DNA of 64,000 nt, from NCBI GenBank assembly GCA_020632915.1, contig JACKEP010000009.1:62001-126000 (forward strand). The letters are read 5' to 3'. The notes under the pieces were generated by a model. It did no database searches, was not told where the DNA came from, and saw only the letters and a program-made list of their open reading frames with translations. Shown piece after piece: positions 8,732-18,252 of the stretch (positions within the stretch are counted from its first letter, which is position 1; every line of letters starts with the position of its first letter). The position numbers were made by a program, and so were the translations under genes. The DNA comes from Alphaproteobacteria bacterium (GTDB lineage: Bacteria > Myxococcota_A > UBA796 > GCA-2862545).

Positions 8732-10023
8732 GCCCCGCCGCGCTGGTCCCTGCGATCCTCGGGCTGGCGTTGGCCCAGGAACCCACGCTAACGACGCCGA
8801 CCGACGCCGACGCCGACGCCACCTGGGTCACGCCCGCGTCGCAGTCCGCGCTCGACGGCCCGTTCGGGATCGAGTTCGTGCCGCGCTACGCCGACGTCGG
8901 CGACGCCTACGCCCGGCGCGACCACGACCTGCAGGTGCTGTCCGACGCCCTGCCCGCGATGTCGCCGTCCGCCCGTCGCCGCGCCGCACGACAAGCCGAC
9001 ACCCGACGCGTCGCCGTGCGGCACTGGATCGACGTGTTCGCCGCACGCACCACCGCCACCGACGTGGCGCCCGACGCCCGCAGCCGGCTCCTGCGCCAGC
9101 TCGACCTGCTCCGGATGGAGGAGTCGACGCTCACGGCCCAGCTCGATCTGCTCGGCGGATCCGAGCCCGCGGCAGCACGTGCGCCGACGCCTCCGACACC
9201 GCCCGTGCCCCCCGCTCCGCCGGTCCCGCCGCGTCCACCGCATGGCAAGGTCCGTGACGCCGTCGCCTTCGGGGACGACCTCGTCGTCGACGAGGGTCAG
9301 GTGGTGCGCGACGCGGTCGCGTTCGGCGGGGACGTCGTGGTGCGCGGCACGGTGCAGCGCCACGCCTCGGCGTTCGGCGGCGACGTGCACGTCACCCGGA
9401 CAGGCTCGGTCGGTGGTGAGCTCGAGGCGTTCGGCGGCACCGTCGTCGTCGACGGACAGGCCGCCGATCCCACGCCCGACGGCATCGTCGCCCGGCACGA
9501 CGACACCGACGCGCTCGGCGACAGCCTGGCCGACGAGGTGGGGGCCCACGCGATGGCCGCGCCCGGTCTGCTCGCGGTGCTGTTCGGATGGCTGGTGCCG
9601 TTCCTGGCGTTCTCGGGAGCGGGCGTCCTCACCGTCGGCATGGTGCCCGAGCGGGTGGGACGCGTGGCCGACATGGTCGAGGACCGACCGGTCGTCTCGC
9701 TGGTGCTCGGGCTGGTGGGCGTGCTCGCGATCCTGCTCGGCGCGGTCGTGTTCACGCTCACGGTCATCGGCATCCCGATCACGCTGCTCCTGCTGGGCAC
9801 GCTCGGGCTCGCGTGGCTGCTGGGCTTCGTGGGCCTGTGCCAGGCGATCGGCGACCGCCTGCCGTTTGCCGACGTCGCGCTGGGGCGGTGGGCAGCGTTC
9901 CTCGTGGGCGCCCTGCTCGTGTCGCTCATCGGCGCGCTCCCGGCCGTGGGCGTGCTCGTGGTGGTCGTCGCGAGCACCATGGGCATCGGCGCCTCGCTCG
10001 CCACCCGGCTCGGCCGCGCCTGA
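8728..10023 (+). CDS. membrane protein with bactofilin-like repeat domain
   Basis: A 431-residue protein with a start GTG overlapping the anti-sigma stop. It has a short signal-like hydrophobic start, a helical region, and a proline-rich linker at about 150-172 (TPPTPPVPPAPPVPPRPP). A repeat block follows in which VRDAVAFGDDLVVDEG, VRDAVAFGGDVVVRG and ASAFGGDVHVTRTG recur about every 18 residues, as in the polymer-forming beta-helix of bactofilins. The C-terminal ~150 residues contain about four transmembrane helices. Such an arrangement, a beta-helix tied to a membrane domain, suggests a cell-envelope scaffold or sensor. Position in the sigma operon implies it is either the regulated target or a signal input. 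Confidence 0.72.
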   Translation: MSPAALVPAILGLALAQEPTLTTPTDADADATWVTPASQSALDGPFGIEFVPRYADVGDAYARRDHDLQVLSDALPAMSPSARRRAARQADTRRVAVRHWIDVFAARTTATDVAPDARSRLLRQLDLLRMEESTLTAQLDLLGGSEPAAARAPTPPTPPVPPAPPVPPRPPHGKVRDAVAFGDDLVVDEGQVVRDAVAFGGDVVVRGTVQRHASAFGGDVHVTRTGSVGGELEAFGGTVVVDGQAADPTPDGIVARHDDTDALGDSLADEVGAHAMAAPGLLAVLFGWLVPFLAFSGAGVLTVGMVPERVGRVADMVEDRPVVSLVLGLVGVLAILLGAVVFTLTVIGIPITLLLLGTLGLAWLLGFVGLCQAIGDRLPFADVALGRWAAFLVGALLVSLIGALPAVGVLVVVVASTMGIGASLATRLGRA

Positions 10024-10027
10024 CGCC

Positions 10028-10040
10028 GCCGAGGCTCGGC
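10028..10040. terminator. short symmetric hairpin between convergent genes
   Basis: GCCGAG-G-CTCGGC forms a perfect short inverted repeat in the 16-base gap between the bactofilin-like gene and the thioredoxin-like gene. A bidirectional transcription-ending role is possible from its position only. There is no T-tract. Confidence 0.3.
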
Positions 10041-10699
10041 TACTTCCCCGCCGGCGACGCGCCGTGGGCGACGAAGAACGCGCGCAGCGGCGGTGCCATC
10101 TCGTCGGGGACGTTCGGTCCCCACGCGTGGCCATCGATGAACGCGCCCGCCGTGCCGTCCTCCTCGAGGACATAGAAAGCGGGCACCGAGTAGGCGTCCT
10201 GGCCGCCGCCCCAGCTGCGGTCCTGCAGCGGCACCTCGAACTTCGAGGTGTCGACCAGCACGACGTAGGTGCCGTGGAAGGCGTCCTGCATGAGCGGGTC
10301 GGTCAGCGACGCCCGCAGCATCCGGCACGGCTCACACCAGTTGCCGTACAGCTCGACGAACGGGGCCCGACCGGCCTCGCGTGCGCGCTTGAACTGCGCG
10401 ACCAGCTGGGTGCGCAGCGGCCCCGCGTCGGGATCGAGCTCGACGAACATCAGCCCGGAGGCCGGCGTGACCGGGACGGCGTCGACCGCCGCGGCGTCGC
10501 CTGCCGTGGCCGACGAGGCGACCGGGTCGGACACCGCTGCGGCGGGATCGACCGAGGTCCCCTCGCCCGGGTCGGCAGGCTCGGCAGACGGCTCGGACGG
10601 CGCCGGCGTCGCCTCGGGGGGCGCAGATCCGCCACAGCCCAGCGCAGCCGCGAGCCACACCGCGACACCCACGACGGGGACGAGGCGCCCTCCTGTCAT
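10040..10699 (-). CDS. thioredoxin-like lipoprotein
   Basis: A 219-residue predicted lipoprotein. The N-terminus is a signal sequence ending in a lipobox-like ALGCGG, then a Ser/Pro/Ala/Glu-rich linker of about 50 residues. The C-terminal ~120 residues form a thioredoxin fold with the redox motif WCEPC (VELYGNWCEPCRML) and the cis-proline strand SVPAFYVLEEDG. This arrangement fits a periplasmic or outer-membrane-attached thiol-disulfide protein of the thioredoxin-like DUF953/thioredoxin_7 type. The reduction partner is unknown. Its start codon overlaps the stop of the giant TPR gene by 4 bases, so the two are probably translated together. Confidence 0.82.
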   Translation of the reverse strand: MTGGRLVPVVGVAVWLAAALGCGGSAPPEATPAPSEPSAEPADPGEGTSVDPAAAVSDPVASSATAGDAAAVDAVPVTPASGLMFVELDPDAGPLRTQLVAQFKRAREAGRAPFVELYGNWCEPCRMLRASLTDPLMQDAFHGTYVVLVDTSKFEVPLQDRSWGGGQDAYSVPAFYVLEEDGTAGAFIDGHAWGPNVPDEMAPPLRAFFVAHGASPAGK

Positions 10700-13600
10700 C
10701 GGGCGAGCCGCTCGAAGAGCACGCGCCGCGTGCCGGCCGGATCGGCCAGCGGGTCGTCGCCGAGCGCCGCCGCGAAGTCCTCGTCGACCTGCGCCACCTG
10801 GGCGAGGTGCTCCGCAGCGGCCTCGGGCTCGACGCGCTGGCTCTTGGCCACCGCCAGCGCCGTGTGCAGCCCGGCCACGACCCAGGGCGTGCGGGCGAAC
10901 CCGAGCCCCTTGGTGGCGTGTTCGACCGCGTCGTCCCACTGGGCCTCCCGCAACGACATCTCGGACAGCCGCAGGTAGGCCTCGGGCTGCTCGGCGTCGA
11001 ACGCGAGGCTGCGCTCGTAGTGCTGGGCGGCCTTGTCGGGGCGGCCCATCTGCTCGTCGAGGATCCGACCCTTGGTCATGTAGGCGTCGATGACGTCCTG
11101 GGGCACGGTCGCGTTGTAGATCACGCCGTTGTAGGCCGTGAGCACCGCCTGCCACTCGCCGCGGGCCTGGTAGACCCGCGCGAGCCCCTTGAGCGCCGGC
11201 ACGTAGTTGGAGAAGGCCTCGAGGGCGCGGTTGAAGCGCTTGAACGCCTTGTCCTGGCGGCCCGTCTCCAACTCGACGAGGCCGAGCATCGTGAACGTGT
11301 GCGCGACGTGCTCGGGCTCGCCCTGCCCGCCCGTGAGCTGCAGCAGCTTCTGGTAGACCTCGCCGGCCTGCTTCCACATCCCGTCGGCCACGTACATCGG
11401 CCCGATCGCCTCGAGGGTGGGCAGGTGGGACGGGTTGAGCGCGAGCGCGCGCTCGTAGCGACGCCGGGCGTCGGCGGCGCGACCGTCCGCCCGCAGCATC
11501 TCCGCGAACCGGTAGAAGAACGCCGTCATCTCCATGCGGACGTCGTAGTCGTCCTCGTCGTCGACGGCTTCGACGATCGGCTCCAGCCGCTCGTGGACCG
11601 GCAGGGCCTCGGCGTACCGCGCCATCTCGTACAGGTAGGCGGCCTCGAAGCGCAGCGCGTCGACCTGCTCGGGCTCGAGCTGGAGCACGCGTTCGTAGAC
11701 GCGGTGGGCCGCGTCGCGCTCGTGGCGCTCGTCGAGCTCGACCCGAGCCGCCGCGAGCAGGCAGGCGATGCGCTCGGCGGGGTCGGTCTTGAGCTCCGAC
11801 TGCACCAGGAGCGCCCGCACCACGCCGACGTGGTCGTTGATGGCCCGGTAGGCGGCCTCGACACGCTCGGCCGCGAGCAGGTCGGGCACCTCGGCGCTGA
11901 TCGCCTGCTCGAACAGGTAGACGGCGTCCTCGTGGCGCCCGACCGACTGGCAGCGCTCGCCCATGCGGCGCAGCAGCGCGGACCGCTCGGCACCTCCGAC
12001 GACCGCCGCGAGGGCGTCGCCCATCTCCAGGAACAGCTCGACGTCGTCGCGTTCGTCGGCGAGGGCGACGAGCCGCCGGAGCGCCTCGTCGTCGCCCGGG
12101 TGGGCCGCGAGCACCGTGCGCCAGGCGTCGAGCGCCCGCTCGGTGTCGTGCAGGTCGTCCTGTGCCACGCGCGCCAGCTCACGCTGGACGAGCGACCGTC
12201 GCGGCTCCCCGACCACGCCCGCCTGCCGCTTGAGCACGGCGTGCAGCGCCTCGGCGTCGCCATCGCGGCGCGCGAGCTCGGCGAGCCCCTCCAGGGCCTC
12301 GATGTCCTCCGGATCGTGGTCGAGGGCGTCGTGGAAGGCCTGACGCGCCGCCGCGGCGTCGTCGGCCTCGAGGTGGACCTCGGCGATGCGGCGCTGGTAG
12401 CGGGCGGCCTCGCGCGGCTCGGACGCCGTCTGCACGAGGCTGGCGAGGTAGCCCGTGGCCAGCTCGACCTCGCCGCGGACGCCGGCGATGCGCGCGAGCG
12501 ACTCGAGGACGTCGCGATCGTCGGGCGCCTCGTCGTGGAGCTGCCGGTACAGATCCCAGGCACGATCGGTGGCCGCGAGCTTCTCGGCGAGCACCCACCG
12601 GCGCTTCGCACCGAGGCGTTCCTTCTCGCCCTCCGCGCGCGTGACGTCGGCGCGCGCGGTCCACGCGTCGAACAGATCGGACCACGCCCCGGACTGCACG
12701 AGGGCCTGCTCGTGGCCGAGCCGGTCGAGGAGCGCGCCGGACGTGGCCGCCCGGGCCCACGCCTCGGCAGCGCGTGGGTCGCCCACGGTGTCGAGGGCTT
12801 CGGCGAGCGTGCGGGCGTCGTCGGGTGCGTGGGCTTCCATGCAGGCCACGATGCCGTCGGCGTCGCGCAGCGCGATGCGCGCGTCGAGCAGACCCTGGAG
12901 GGCGACCGCCGAGCCGGGTCGCTCGGTGAGCACGTGCTCCCACGCCGCCGCCGCCGTGGTGGCGTCGCCGCCGGCCGTGGCCAGCGCCGCGACACGCCAC
13001 GCGTGCGCCGCGCGCGTGCCCGGGGTGGCAGCCCGCGCCAGCGCGAGCTGCTCGGCCTCGAGCCGCACCGCACCGTCCTCCGCGGCCGCCGCGAGACGCG
13101 CGACCTGCGCGAGCTGGGCCGGGGTGGCGTCGGGATCGCCGAGCCGGGGGCGGACCGCCGCCAGGGCGGCCGCAGGGGTGGCCGCGAACGTCACGGCCAG
13201 CCGGACCCGCTCGTTGCCGGGCAGCGCCTCGCCGCCGAGGGCCGCGGCCCGATCGCCGCGTCCCGTGACCTCGGCGAGACGCGCCAGGCTCGTGGACGGG
13301 CTGTCGGCGCGCGCCAGGATGGCGTCGACGTCGCCACGTCCGCTGGTCGCGGCGAGCCAGGCGGCCGCCTGAAGCCGCACGGGCTCGTCGAGGTCGGCGG
13401 ACAGGGTCAGCATCCAGCGGTCGGGCGTGCCCTCGCGCGCTGCCGCGAGATCCCGCAGACGGCCGGCGAACGGGCCCTGCACCGTGTCGGGGACGTGGCC
13501 GGTGGCGAAGGTGTCGAGGATCGCGCACGCCAGGGCATTGGCAGCGCCTCCCGCTTCTTCGAGGCGCGCGCGCTCCAGCGCAGGCCGACGCGAGCCGGCG

Positions 13601-15783
13601 AGGCGCCCCAGCAAGCGCAACGCGTCGGCGTGGCCGGGCACCCGCTCGAGGAGCCCGTCGAGGGTGGCCGTGGCCGCCTCGACGTCGTCGGTCATCCGGA
13701 GCCGGGCCGCGAGCAGCAGCCACGGCACGCACGCCTCCGGCGTCAGCGTCGCGGCGTGGGCCTCCAGGCGCGACGCGGCCTCGGCCGGTCGCCCGTCGGC
13801 GTCGAGGGCCCGCGCCGCCGCGCGGGTGGCGAGCGCCGCCCCCATCGACGGCGTCGTGGACGCACGATCGAACCACGCGACCGCCTCGGCGTGCGCACCG
13901 GAGCGGGCGAGCAGCTCTCCGGCCTCGAACGCGTGCGCGCCGGCCAGATCCGGATCGACCTCGCGGGAGGCGAGCTCCTGCAGGCCCCAGCCGAGCGCGT
14001 CGCCGTCGCCGCGACGGCGGGCCACACGCACCAGACCACGCAGGGCGTCGACGTCGCCCTTGTCGGCGGCCTGTCGATAGCGCTCCAGCGCCTCGGCATC
14101 GTCGGCGCTGCGCGCCTCGAGGGCCTCGGCGAGCGCCCTCAGGTCCGCGGCCCGGGGCACGTCCCACGCCGCCACCCGCTCGGTGAGCGCCGTGATCAGC
14201 TCGTCGTGTCCGCCCGCAGCGCGCAGGGCCCGCTCGACGGCGGGGCCTGCCGGGTCGAAGCCCGCCTCGGCCGACGCGCGCCACGCGGTGAGGACGACGT
14301 CGGCGGGAGCGCCGGCCTGCTCCAGCGCCACACCGGTCGCGAACCAGACGGCACCGGCGTCGTCGTCGTCGCCGATCGCGCCACGCGTGACGTCGAGGGC
14401 GGCGTCGTAGCGCCCCTGCGCGAGGAACCACGCCTGGGCCTGGGCCACCGCGACCGGCGACCCGGCATCGGCGGCGATGCGCCAGGCCTCGGCCGCGGCG
14501 TCGGCGTCGCCCGCCCCGGACCGGGCGACCGCGGCGAGCCAAGCCCACGTGGGCGCGTCGTCGGCGAGGTGCTCGGCAGCGTGGGCGTAGAGGTCGGCGA
14601 GGGTGGCGTGGTCGCCCGCGTCGTGCGCTGCCGACCACGCGGCCGCCCATGCCCCGCCGTCCAGCGGATCGAGCGCGAGCGCCTCGCGCCAGGCCCCGAC
14701 CGCGTCGTCTGCCCGGCCGAGGTCGGCCAGCGCGCGGCCGCGGGCGATCTGCAGCTCCACGACGGTGGACGGCTCGGGCGTGCCGGCCAGCCAACCGTCG
14801 ACCAAGGCGAGCCGGGCGCCGGTGTCGCCAGCGAGGAGGTCGAAGAGGCGCTCCGCCGCCAGCACGTCGCCCGGCTCGGCCTGCAGCGCCGCTTCGAGGG
14901 CGCTGCGCTCGGCGGTCGCGTCGCCGACGAGGCGCGCACAGCGACGCCAGGCATCGCTGGCCGCGGCCCCCTCGGCGGCGCGGGCCCGCGCCTCCCAGGC
15001 CGCAGCGGCGTCGGACTGATCGCCCCGCGCAGCCGTGCGCAGCGCGAGCGCCGCCGGATCGGCCAGCGGCTCGAGCGCATCGGCCTCGTCGAGCCGGGTG
15101 CGCGCGCCGGCCGCGTCGCGGAGGCGGCGCAGCCGCACGTGGGCGGCCTGCACCAGCAGCGACGCCTTGGCGACGGCGTCTTCGGTGACCTCGGCCTCGG
15201 CCTCGAGCACCGCCACGTTCTCGCGCCACGCCTCTTCGCCGGTGGGGAGCACGAAGCCGTCGCGAGGACGGGCGTCGACGCCGAGCGCCTCGACCATCTC
15301 GGGCGTGCGGCCGACGGGGGGCGGCGTGGTGGCCAGCCGCGGCGGCTCGAGCGTGCGGGGCAGGATGCTGTCGAGGAACCCGGCGGACGGACCCGCGGGC
15401 GCCTTCGGCGCGATGTAGGGCGGCGGCGGCGGCGGCGCGACGGGCGGCTTCGGCGCCGCTCGCGCGGGTTCGGTCGCGGCGGCCTCGGGCGCCGCGGCGC
15501 CCTCCGCCTCGACGTCGACCTCCACGGTGGGGTCGGGGTCGTCGACGGTGGCGTCGAGGGTGGGGGTCTCGTCCGGCGAGGGTGATGTGGCGGCGGGAGA
15601 CGCCGCCGAGGGCGTCGACGCCGGTTCGGCGTCGCCCGCGGGGGTCCTGGCGGCCTTGCGGGCGCGGCGGGCCTCCTCCCGGTCGATGACCTCGGAGTCG
15701 TCGTCGAACCAGTCGAGGTCGTCGTCCCCGAAGAAATCGGCTGCGGCCTCGCGCTCCTGGCTCTTGTCCTTCGTGCCCGGCAC
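10696..15783 (-). CDS. giant tetratricopeptide-repeat protein
   Basis: A 1695-residue protein with no signal peptide or clear membrane helix. The first ~190 residues are acidic then Ala/Pro-rich (FFGDDDLDWFDDD, followed by low complexity with PPPPPPYIAPKAP). From about residue 200 to the end it is almost entirely helical repeats of about 34-40 residues, with TPR spacing such as DVLESLARIAG...ELATGYLASL and AAHRVYERVLQLEPEQVDALRFEAAYLY. Many C-terminal repeats carry the W/L/G/Y/A/F/A/P pattern. Such proteins are assembly scaffolds; the partner is unknown. The start is GTG 15783, five bases after GGAGG, with GTG 15786 an alternative. It follows mlaD after a 102-base gap and overlaps the thioredoxin-like gene. 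Confidence 0.85.
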   Translation of the reverse strand: MPGTKDKSQEREAAADFFGDDDLDWFDDDSEVIDREEARRARKAARTPAGDAEPASTPSAASPAATSPSPDETPTLDATVDDPDPTVEVDVEAEGAAAPEAAATEPARAAPKPPVAPPPPPPYIAPKAPAGPSAGFLDSILPRTLEPPRLATTPPPVGRTPEMVEALGVDARPRDGFVLPTGEEAWRENVAVLEAEAEVTEDAVAKASLLVQAAHVRLRRLRDAAGARTRLDEADALEPLADPAALALRTAARGDQSDAAAAWEARARAAEGAAASDAWRRCARLVGDATAERSALEAALQAEPGDVLAAERLFDLLAGDTGARLALVDGWLAGTPEPSTVVELQIARGRALADLGRADDAVGAWREALALDPLDGGAWAAAWSAAHDAGDHATLADLYAHAAEHLADDAPTWAWLAAVARSGAGDADAAAEAWRIAADAGSPVAVAQAQAWFLAQGRYDAALDVTRGAIGDDDDAGAVWFATGVALEQAGAPADVVLTAWRASAEAGFDPAGPAVERALRAAGGHDELITALTERVAAWDVPRAADLRALAEALEARSADDAEALERYRQAADKGDVDALRGLVRVARRRGDGDALGWGLQELASREVDPDLAGAHAFEAGELLARSGAHAEAVAWFDRASTTPSMGAALATRAAARALDADGRPAEAASRLEAHAATLTPEACVPWLLLAARLRMTDDVEAATATLDGLLERVPGHADALRLLGRLAGSRRPALERARLEEAGGAANALACAILDTFATGHVPDTVQGPFAGRLRDLAAAREGTPDRWMLTLSADLDEPVRLQAAAWLAATSGRGDVDAILARADSPSTSLARLAEVTGRGDRAAALGGEALPGNERVRLAVTFAATPAAALAAVRPRLGDPDATPAQLAQVARLAAAAEDGAVRLEAEQLALARAATPGTRAAHAWRVAALATAGGDATTAAAAWEHVLTERPGSAVALQGLLDARIALRDADGIVACMEAHAPDDARTLAEALDTVGDPRAAEAWARAATSGALLDRLGHEQALVQSGAWSDLFDAWTARADVTRAEGEKERLGAKRRWVLAEKLAATDRAWDLYRQLHDEAPDDRDVLESLARIAGVRGEVELATGYLASLVQTASEPREAARYQRRIAEVHLEADDAAAARQAFHDALDHDPEDIEALEGLAELARRDGDAEALHAVLKRQAGVVGEPRRSLVQRELARVAQDDLHDTERALDAWRTVLAAHPGDDEALRRLVALADERDDVELFLEMGDALAAVVGGAERSALLRRMGERCQSVGRHEDAVYLFEQAISAEVPDLLAAERVEAAYRAINDHVGVVRALLVQSELKTDPAERIACLLAAARVELDERHERDAAHRVYERVLQLEPEQVDALRFEAAYLYEMARYAEALPVHERLEPIVEAVDDEDDYDVRMEMTAFFYRFAEMLRADGRAADARRRYERALALNPSHLPTLEAIGPMYVADGMWKQAGEVYQKLLQLTGGQGEPEHVAHTFTMLGLVELETGRQDKAFKRFNRALEAFSNYVPALKGLARVYQARGEWQAVLTAYNGVIYNATVPQDVIDAYMTKGRILDEQMGRPDKAAQHYERSLAFDAEQPEAYLRLSEMSLREAQWDDAVEHATKGLGFARTPWVVAGLHTALAVAKSQRVEPEAAAEHLAQVAQVDEDFAAALGDDPLADPAGTRRVLFERLAR

Positions 15784-15885
15784 CACACCCTCCCTTCAGG
15801 CCCACCACTGCGGTGTGTTCCCTACCATCCGCCCCCCGCCACCACAACCCGCGGAGGAGCTTGGTTGCACGGGCGGCACCGCGAC

Positions 15886-17343
15886 CTAGAGCGAGCCGAG
15901 CGGCACGGCGGTCAGCGCGCCGCGGAGGTTGTTGTCGCGGAAGTAGAACCCGACGCCGAGGAACCCGGTGAAGAAGCCGTTCTTGGCGCCGAGGAGGATC
16001 TGCTCGGCGCCCGCCTCGAAGAACACGTTGCGCCAGGGTTCGTAGCGCACGAACACCCGCGTGTTCGGGATGCCGGCCTCCTCGACGGCCGGGAAGCTGC
16101 CGAAGGCGAACGCGAACACGTCGGCACCGATCTGGAGGCGATCCCGCACGGCGTAGAACGTCGCGCCGACGCCGCCGCCGTCTTCCTTGAGCCCCAGCCG
16201 CAGGCTGGCGGGTCCCCACCGCTTCTCCACCATGAACGTGATGCGGTAGCCGCGGGTGCGGATCCAGCGGGTCTCGAGCTGACCGGTCTGCTCGCTGTAG
16301 ACGGTGCGCTGGCTGATCTTGCCCTGCGGGTGGTCCACGAGCTCGAAGAGGTACCAGAAGTCCTCCTTGCCCCGCAGCCGCAGCCCGATCGTGTTGGCGC
16401 CGGACCAGGCGAGCTCGTTGCCGGTGGGGAACTTCTCCAGGTCGGTCGGCTGGGTGCCCATGTAGAAGCGGCCGGTGTAGTAGAACTCCGGTCGCAGGCC
16501 GAAGATGCTGCGGATGCCGTCGCCGGCGTCCTTCACCGTGCGGTTCAGGTTGTCGACCGTCTCGCGATCGTTGATCAGCGCGCCGATCGTGCCCTCGCCC
16601 CGGTCGACCTTGCCCGTGATCGACGCGAGGTCCTCCGCGGCGCGGTCGAGGTCGTCGGTGAGGTCCTTGACCTTGTCCAGCTCCTCGTCGACGTCGTCGG
16701 CGATGTCGCGGGTGTAGCCCTCCAGGGCCTCCGACAGGCGGCGGACGCTGTCGACGATCGCGTCGATCTCGCCGCGGTTGCGCTCGGCCAGCAGCCGCAC
16801 CTCGAGGGTGAGCGCGTCGATGTTGGCCAGGGTGGCCTCGGCGTGCTCGCGGTTGTTGCGGTCCTCCACCACCTCACGCAGCACCTTCGTCATCGCGGCG
16901 ATGTCGTCGGAGATGGCCTCGAGGTTGCGCGTGATGGTGTCGATGTCGCCCGGCGCGTCCCGCGTCCGGATCGTGTCGCCGTCCTCGAGCAGGTCGTCTT
17001 CGGTGCCCGGGTACAGGCGCACGAAGTAGTCGCCGAGCAGGCCCGTGGCCTTGAGCTGGCCCGTGGAGTCGACCGGGAGCTTGTAGGCCTCGCGCACGCG
17101 CAGGAGCAGCGCGGCGTGGTCGCCCTCGATGGCGATCTGCTCGATGGAGCCCACCTCGACGCCCGCGATGCGCACCGGAGTGCCGGGGAACAGGCCGTCG
17201 GCCGAGCCCACCGTCATGCGCAGCGTGTAGCTGTCCTCGTTGGGGCGCACGCCGTCGAACGACCACAGGTACGATCCCACCACCAGCACCAGCGCCACCA
17301 GGACGAAGAGCCCGACCTTGAACTCGTGGGACAGTCGCTGCAT
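15886..17343 (-). CDS. mlaD: MCE/MlaD family protein with beta-rich C-terminal domain
   Basis: A 485-residue lipid-transport protein. A single N-terminal transmembrane helix (FKVGLFVLVALVLVVGSYLW) is followed by an MCE domain with GLFPGTPVRIAGVEVGSIEQI, then KATGLLGDYFVRLYPG (about residues 35-125). Residues about 130-265 are a long helical, probably coiled-coil, segment as in MlaD-type pore proteins. The last ~210 residues are different: alternating short beta strands with aromatic residues (FYYTGRFYMG, GYRITFMVEKRWG, AFAFGSFPAV, FFTGFLGVGFYF). This looks like an outer-membrane-type barrel or a beta domain. E. coli MlaD is only about 183 residues. The gene is downstream of mlaE-mlaF; no mlaC or mlaB gene is present here. 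Confidence 0.88.
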   Translation of the reverse strand: MQRLSHEFKVGLFVLVALVLVVGSYLWSFDGVRPNEDSYTLRMTVGSADGLFPGTPVRIAGVEVGSIEQIAIEGDHAALLLRVREAYKLPVDSTGQLKATGLLGDYFVRLYPGTEDDLLEDGDTIRTRDAPGDIDTITRNLEAISDDIAAMTKVLREVVEDRNNREHAEATLANIDALTLEVRLLAERNRGEIDAIVDSVRRLSEALEGYTRDIADDVDEELDKVKDLTDDLDRAAEDLASITGKVDRGEGTIGALINDRETVDNLNRTVKDAGDGIRSIFGLRPEFYYTGRFYMGTQPTDLEKFPTGNELAWSGANTIGLRLRGKEDFWYLFELVDHPQGKISQRTVYSEQTGQLETRWIRTRGYRITFMVEKRWGPASLRLGLKEDGGGVGATFYAVRDRLQIGADVFAFAFGSFPAVEEAGIPNTRVFVRYEPWRNVFFEAGAEQILLGAKNGFFTGFLGVGFYFRDNNLRGALTAVPLGSL

Positions 17344-17454
17344 GGGGTCCTGGGACGGGCGAGCGGCGCGCGGCCGGGCGGATGCTAACCCACGCGCCCC
17401 CTGCGGTGGGCGCCCACGCACGGTGCGTTCCGGGCCCACCTGCGGCGTGGCGGA

Positions 17455-18252
17455 TCAGACCTTCATCGGGCCGTCGAGCGAGCCTGCGAGGAACTGGCGG
17501 ATCAGCGGGTCGTCGCTGCTGGTGAAGTAGTCGGGGGTGCCCTCGTGCACGACGACACCCTCGTTGAGCATCACGATCTTGTGGGCGATCGACAGCACGG
17601 CGTGCATGTCGTGGGAGATCACGAGGCTCGTCAGGTCCGGGTGGGCGGCGTCGGTGTCGGCGATGAGCTTGTCCATCGCGGCCGTCAGGATCGGATCCAG
17701 GCCCGTCGTCGGTTCGTCGTAGAGCAGGAACTCGGGGCTGCGGACGAGCGCCCGCGCCAGCCCCGCGCGCTTGCGCATGCCGCCCGACAGCTCGCTCGGC
17801 ACCTTGCGCTCCGAGCCCCTCAGGCCCACCTGGGCGATGAGCGCCATCACGCGTTCGCGGACCTGGGCCTCCTTGAGCCGCTCGTGCTCGCGCAGCGGGA
17901 ACGCGATGTTGTCGAACACGTCCATCGAGTCGAACAGCGCCGCCTGCTGGAACACGATGCCGAAGCGCAGGCGCACGCGGCGCAGCTCCCGGTCACTCAT
18001 CGCCGTGAGCTCGTCGTCCCCCACCCAGATGCGACCCTTGTCGGGGCGCAGCAGCCCCATCACGTGCTTGATGGTGACGGACTTGCCGGTGCCCGACCGC
18101 CCGATGATCACCGTCACCCGGCCGCGGGGGACGACCAGATCCAGCCCGCGCAGGATCTGGTGCGGCCCGAACGCCTTCCACACGTCCTGGTAGACGATGG
18201 CCGCGGGGTGGCCGGTGACCGGGTCGACGTCGGGCCGCTCCCCGGTGCTCAC
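17455..18252 (-). CDS. mlaF: ABC transporter ATP-binding protein, Mla system
   Basis: A 265-residue ATPase driving lipid transport with MlaE in the inner membrane. It has Walker A IIGRSGTGKSVTIKH, Q-loop FGIVFQQAALFDSM, signature SELSGGMRKRAGLARAL, Walker B LLYDEPTTGLDP and the switch His in VISHDMHAVLSIA. These are all as in MlaF. The start GTG overlaps the mlaE stop by 4 bases (GTGA, 18249-18252). It is followed after 111 bases by mlaD. Lipid phospholipid retrograde or anterograde direction cannot be read from sequence. Confidence 0.93.
   Translation of the reverse strand: MSTGERPDVDPVTGHPAAIVYQDVWKAFGPHQILRGLDLVVPRGRVTVIIGRSGTGKSVTIKHVMGLLRPDKGRIWVGDDELTAMSDRELRRVRLRFGIVFQQAALFDSMDVFDNIAFPLREHERLKEAQVRERVMALIAQVGLRGSERKVPSELSGGMRKRAGLARALVRSPEFLLYDEPTTGLDPILTAAMDKLIADTDAAHPDLTSLVISHDMHAVLSIAHKIVMLNEGVVVHEGTPDYFTSSDDPLIRQFLAGSLDGPMKV

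Noticed and set aside
10807..15585. A 1592-codon open frame on the plus strand, opposite the TPR gene
   Set aside because: It is the mirror of a GC-rich helical repeat gene. Its protein is Arg/Gly/Leu-rich low complexity without domains. Many similar frames lie opposite or across the real genes.
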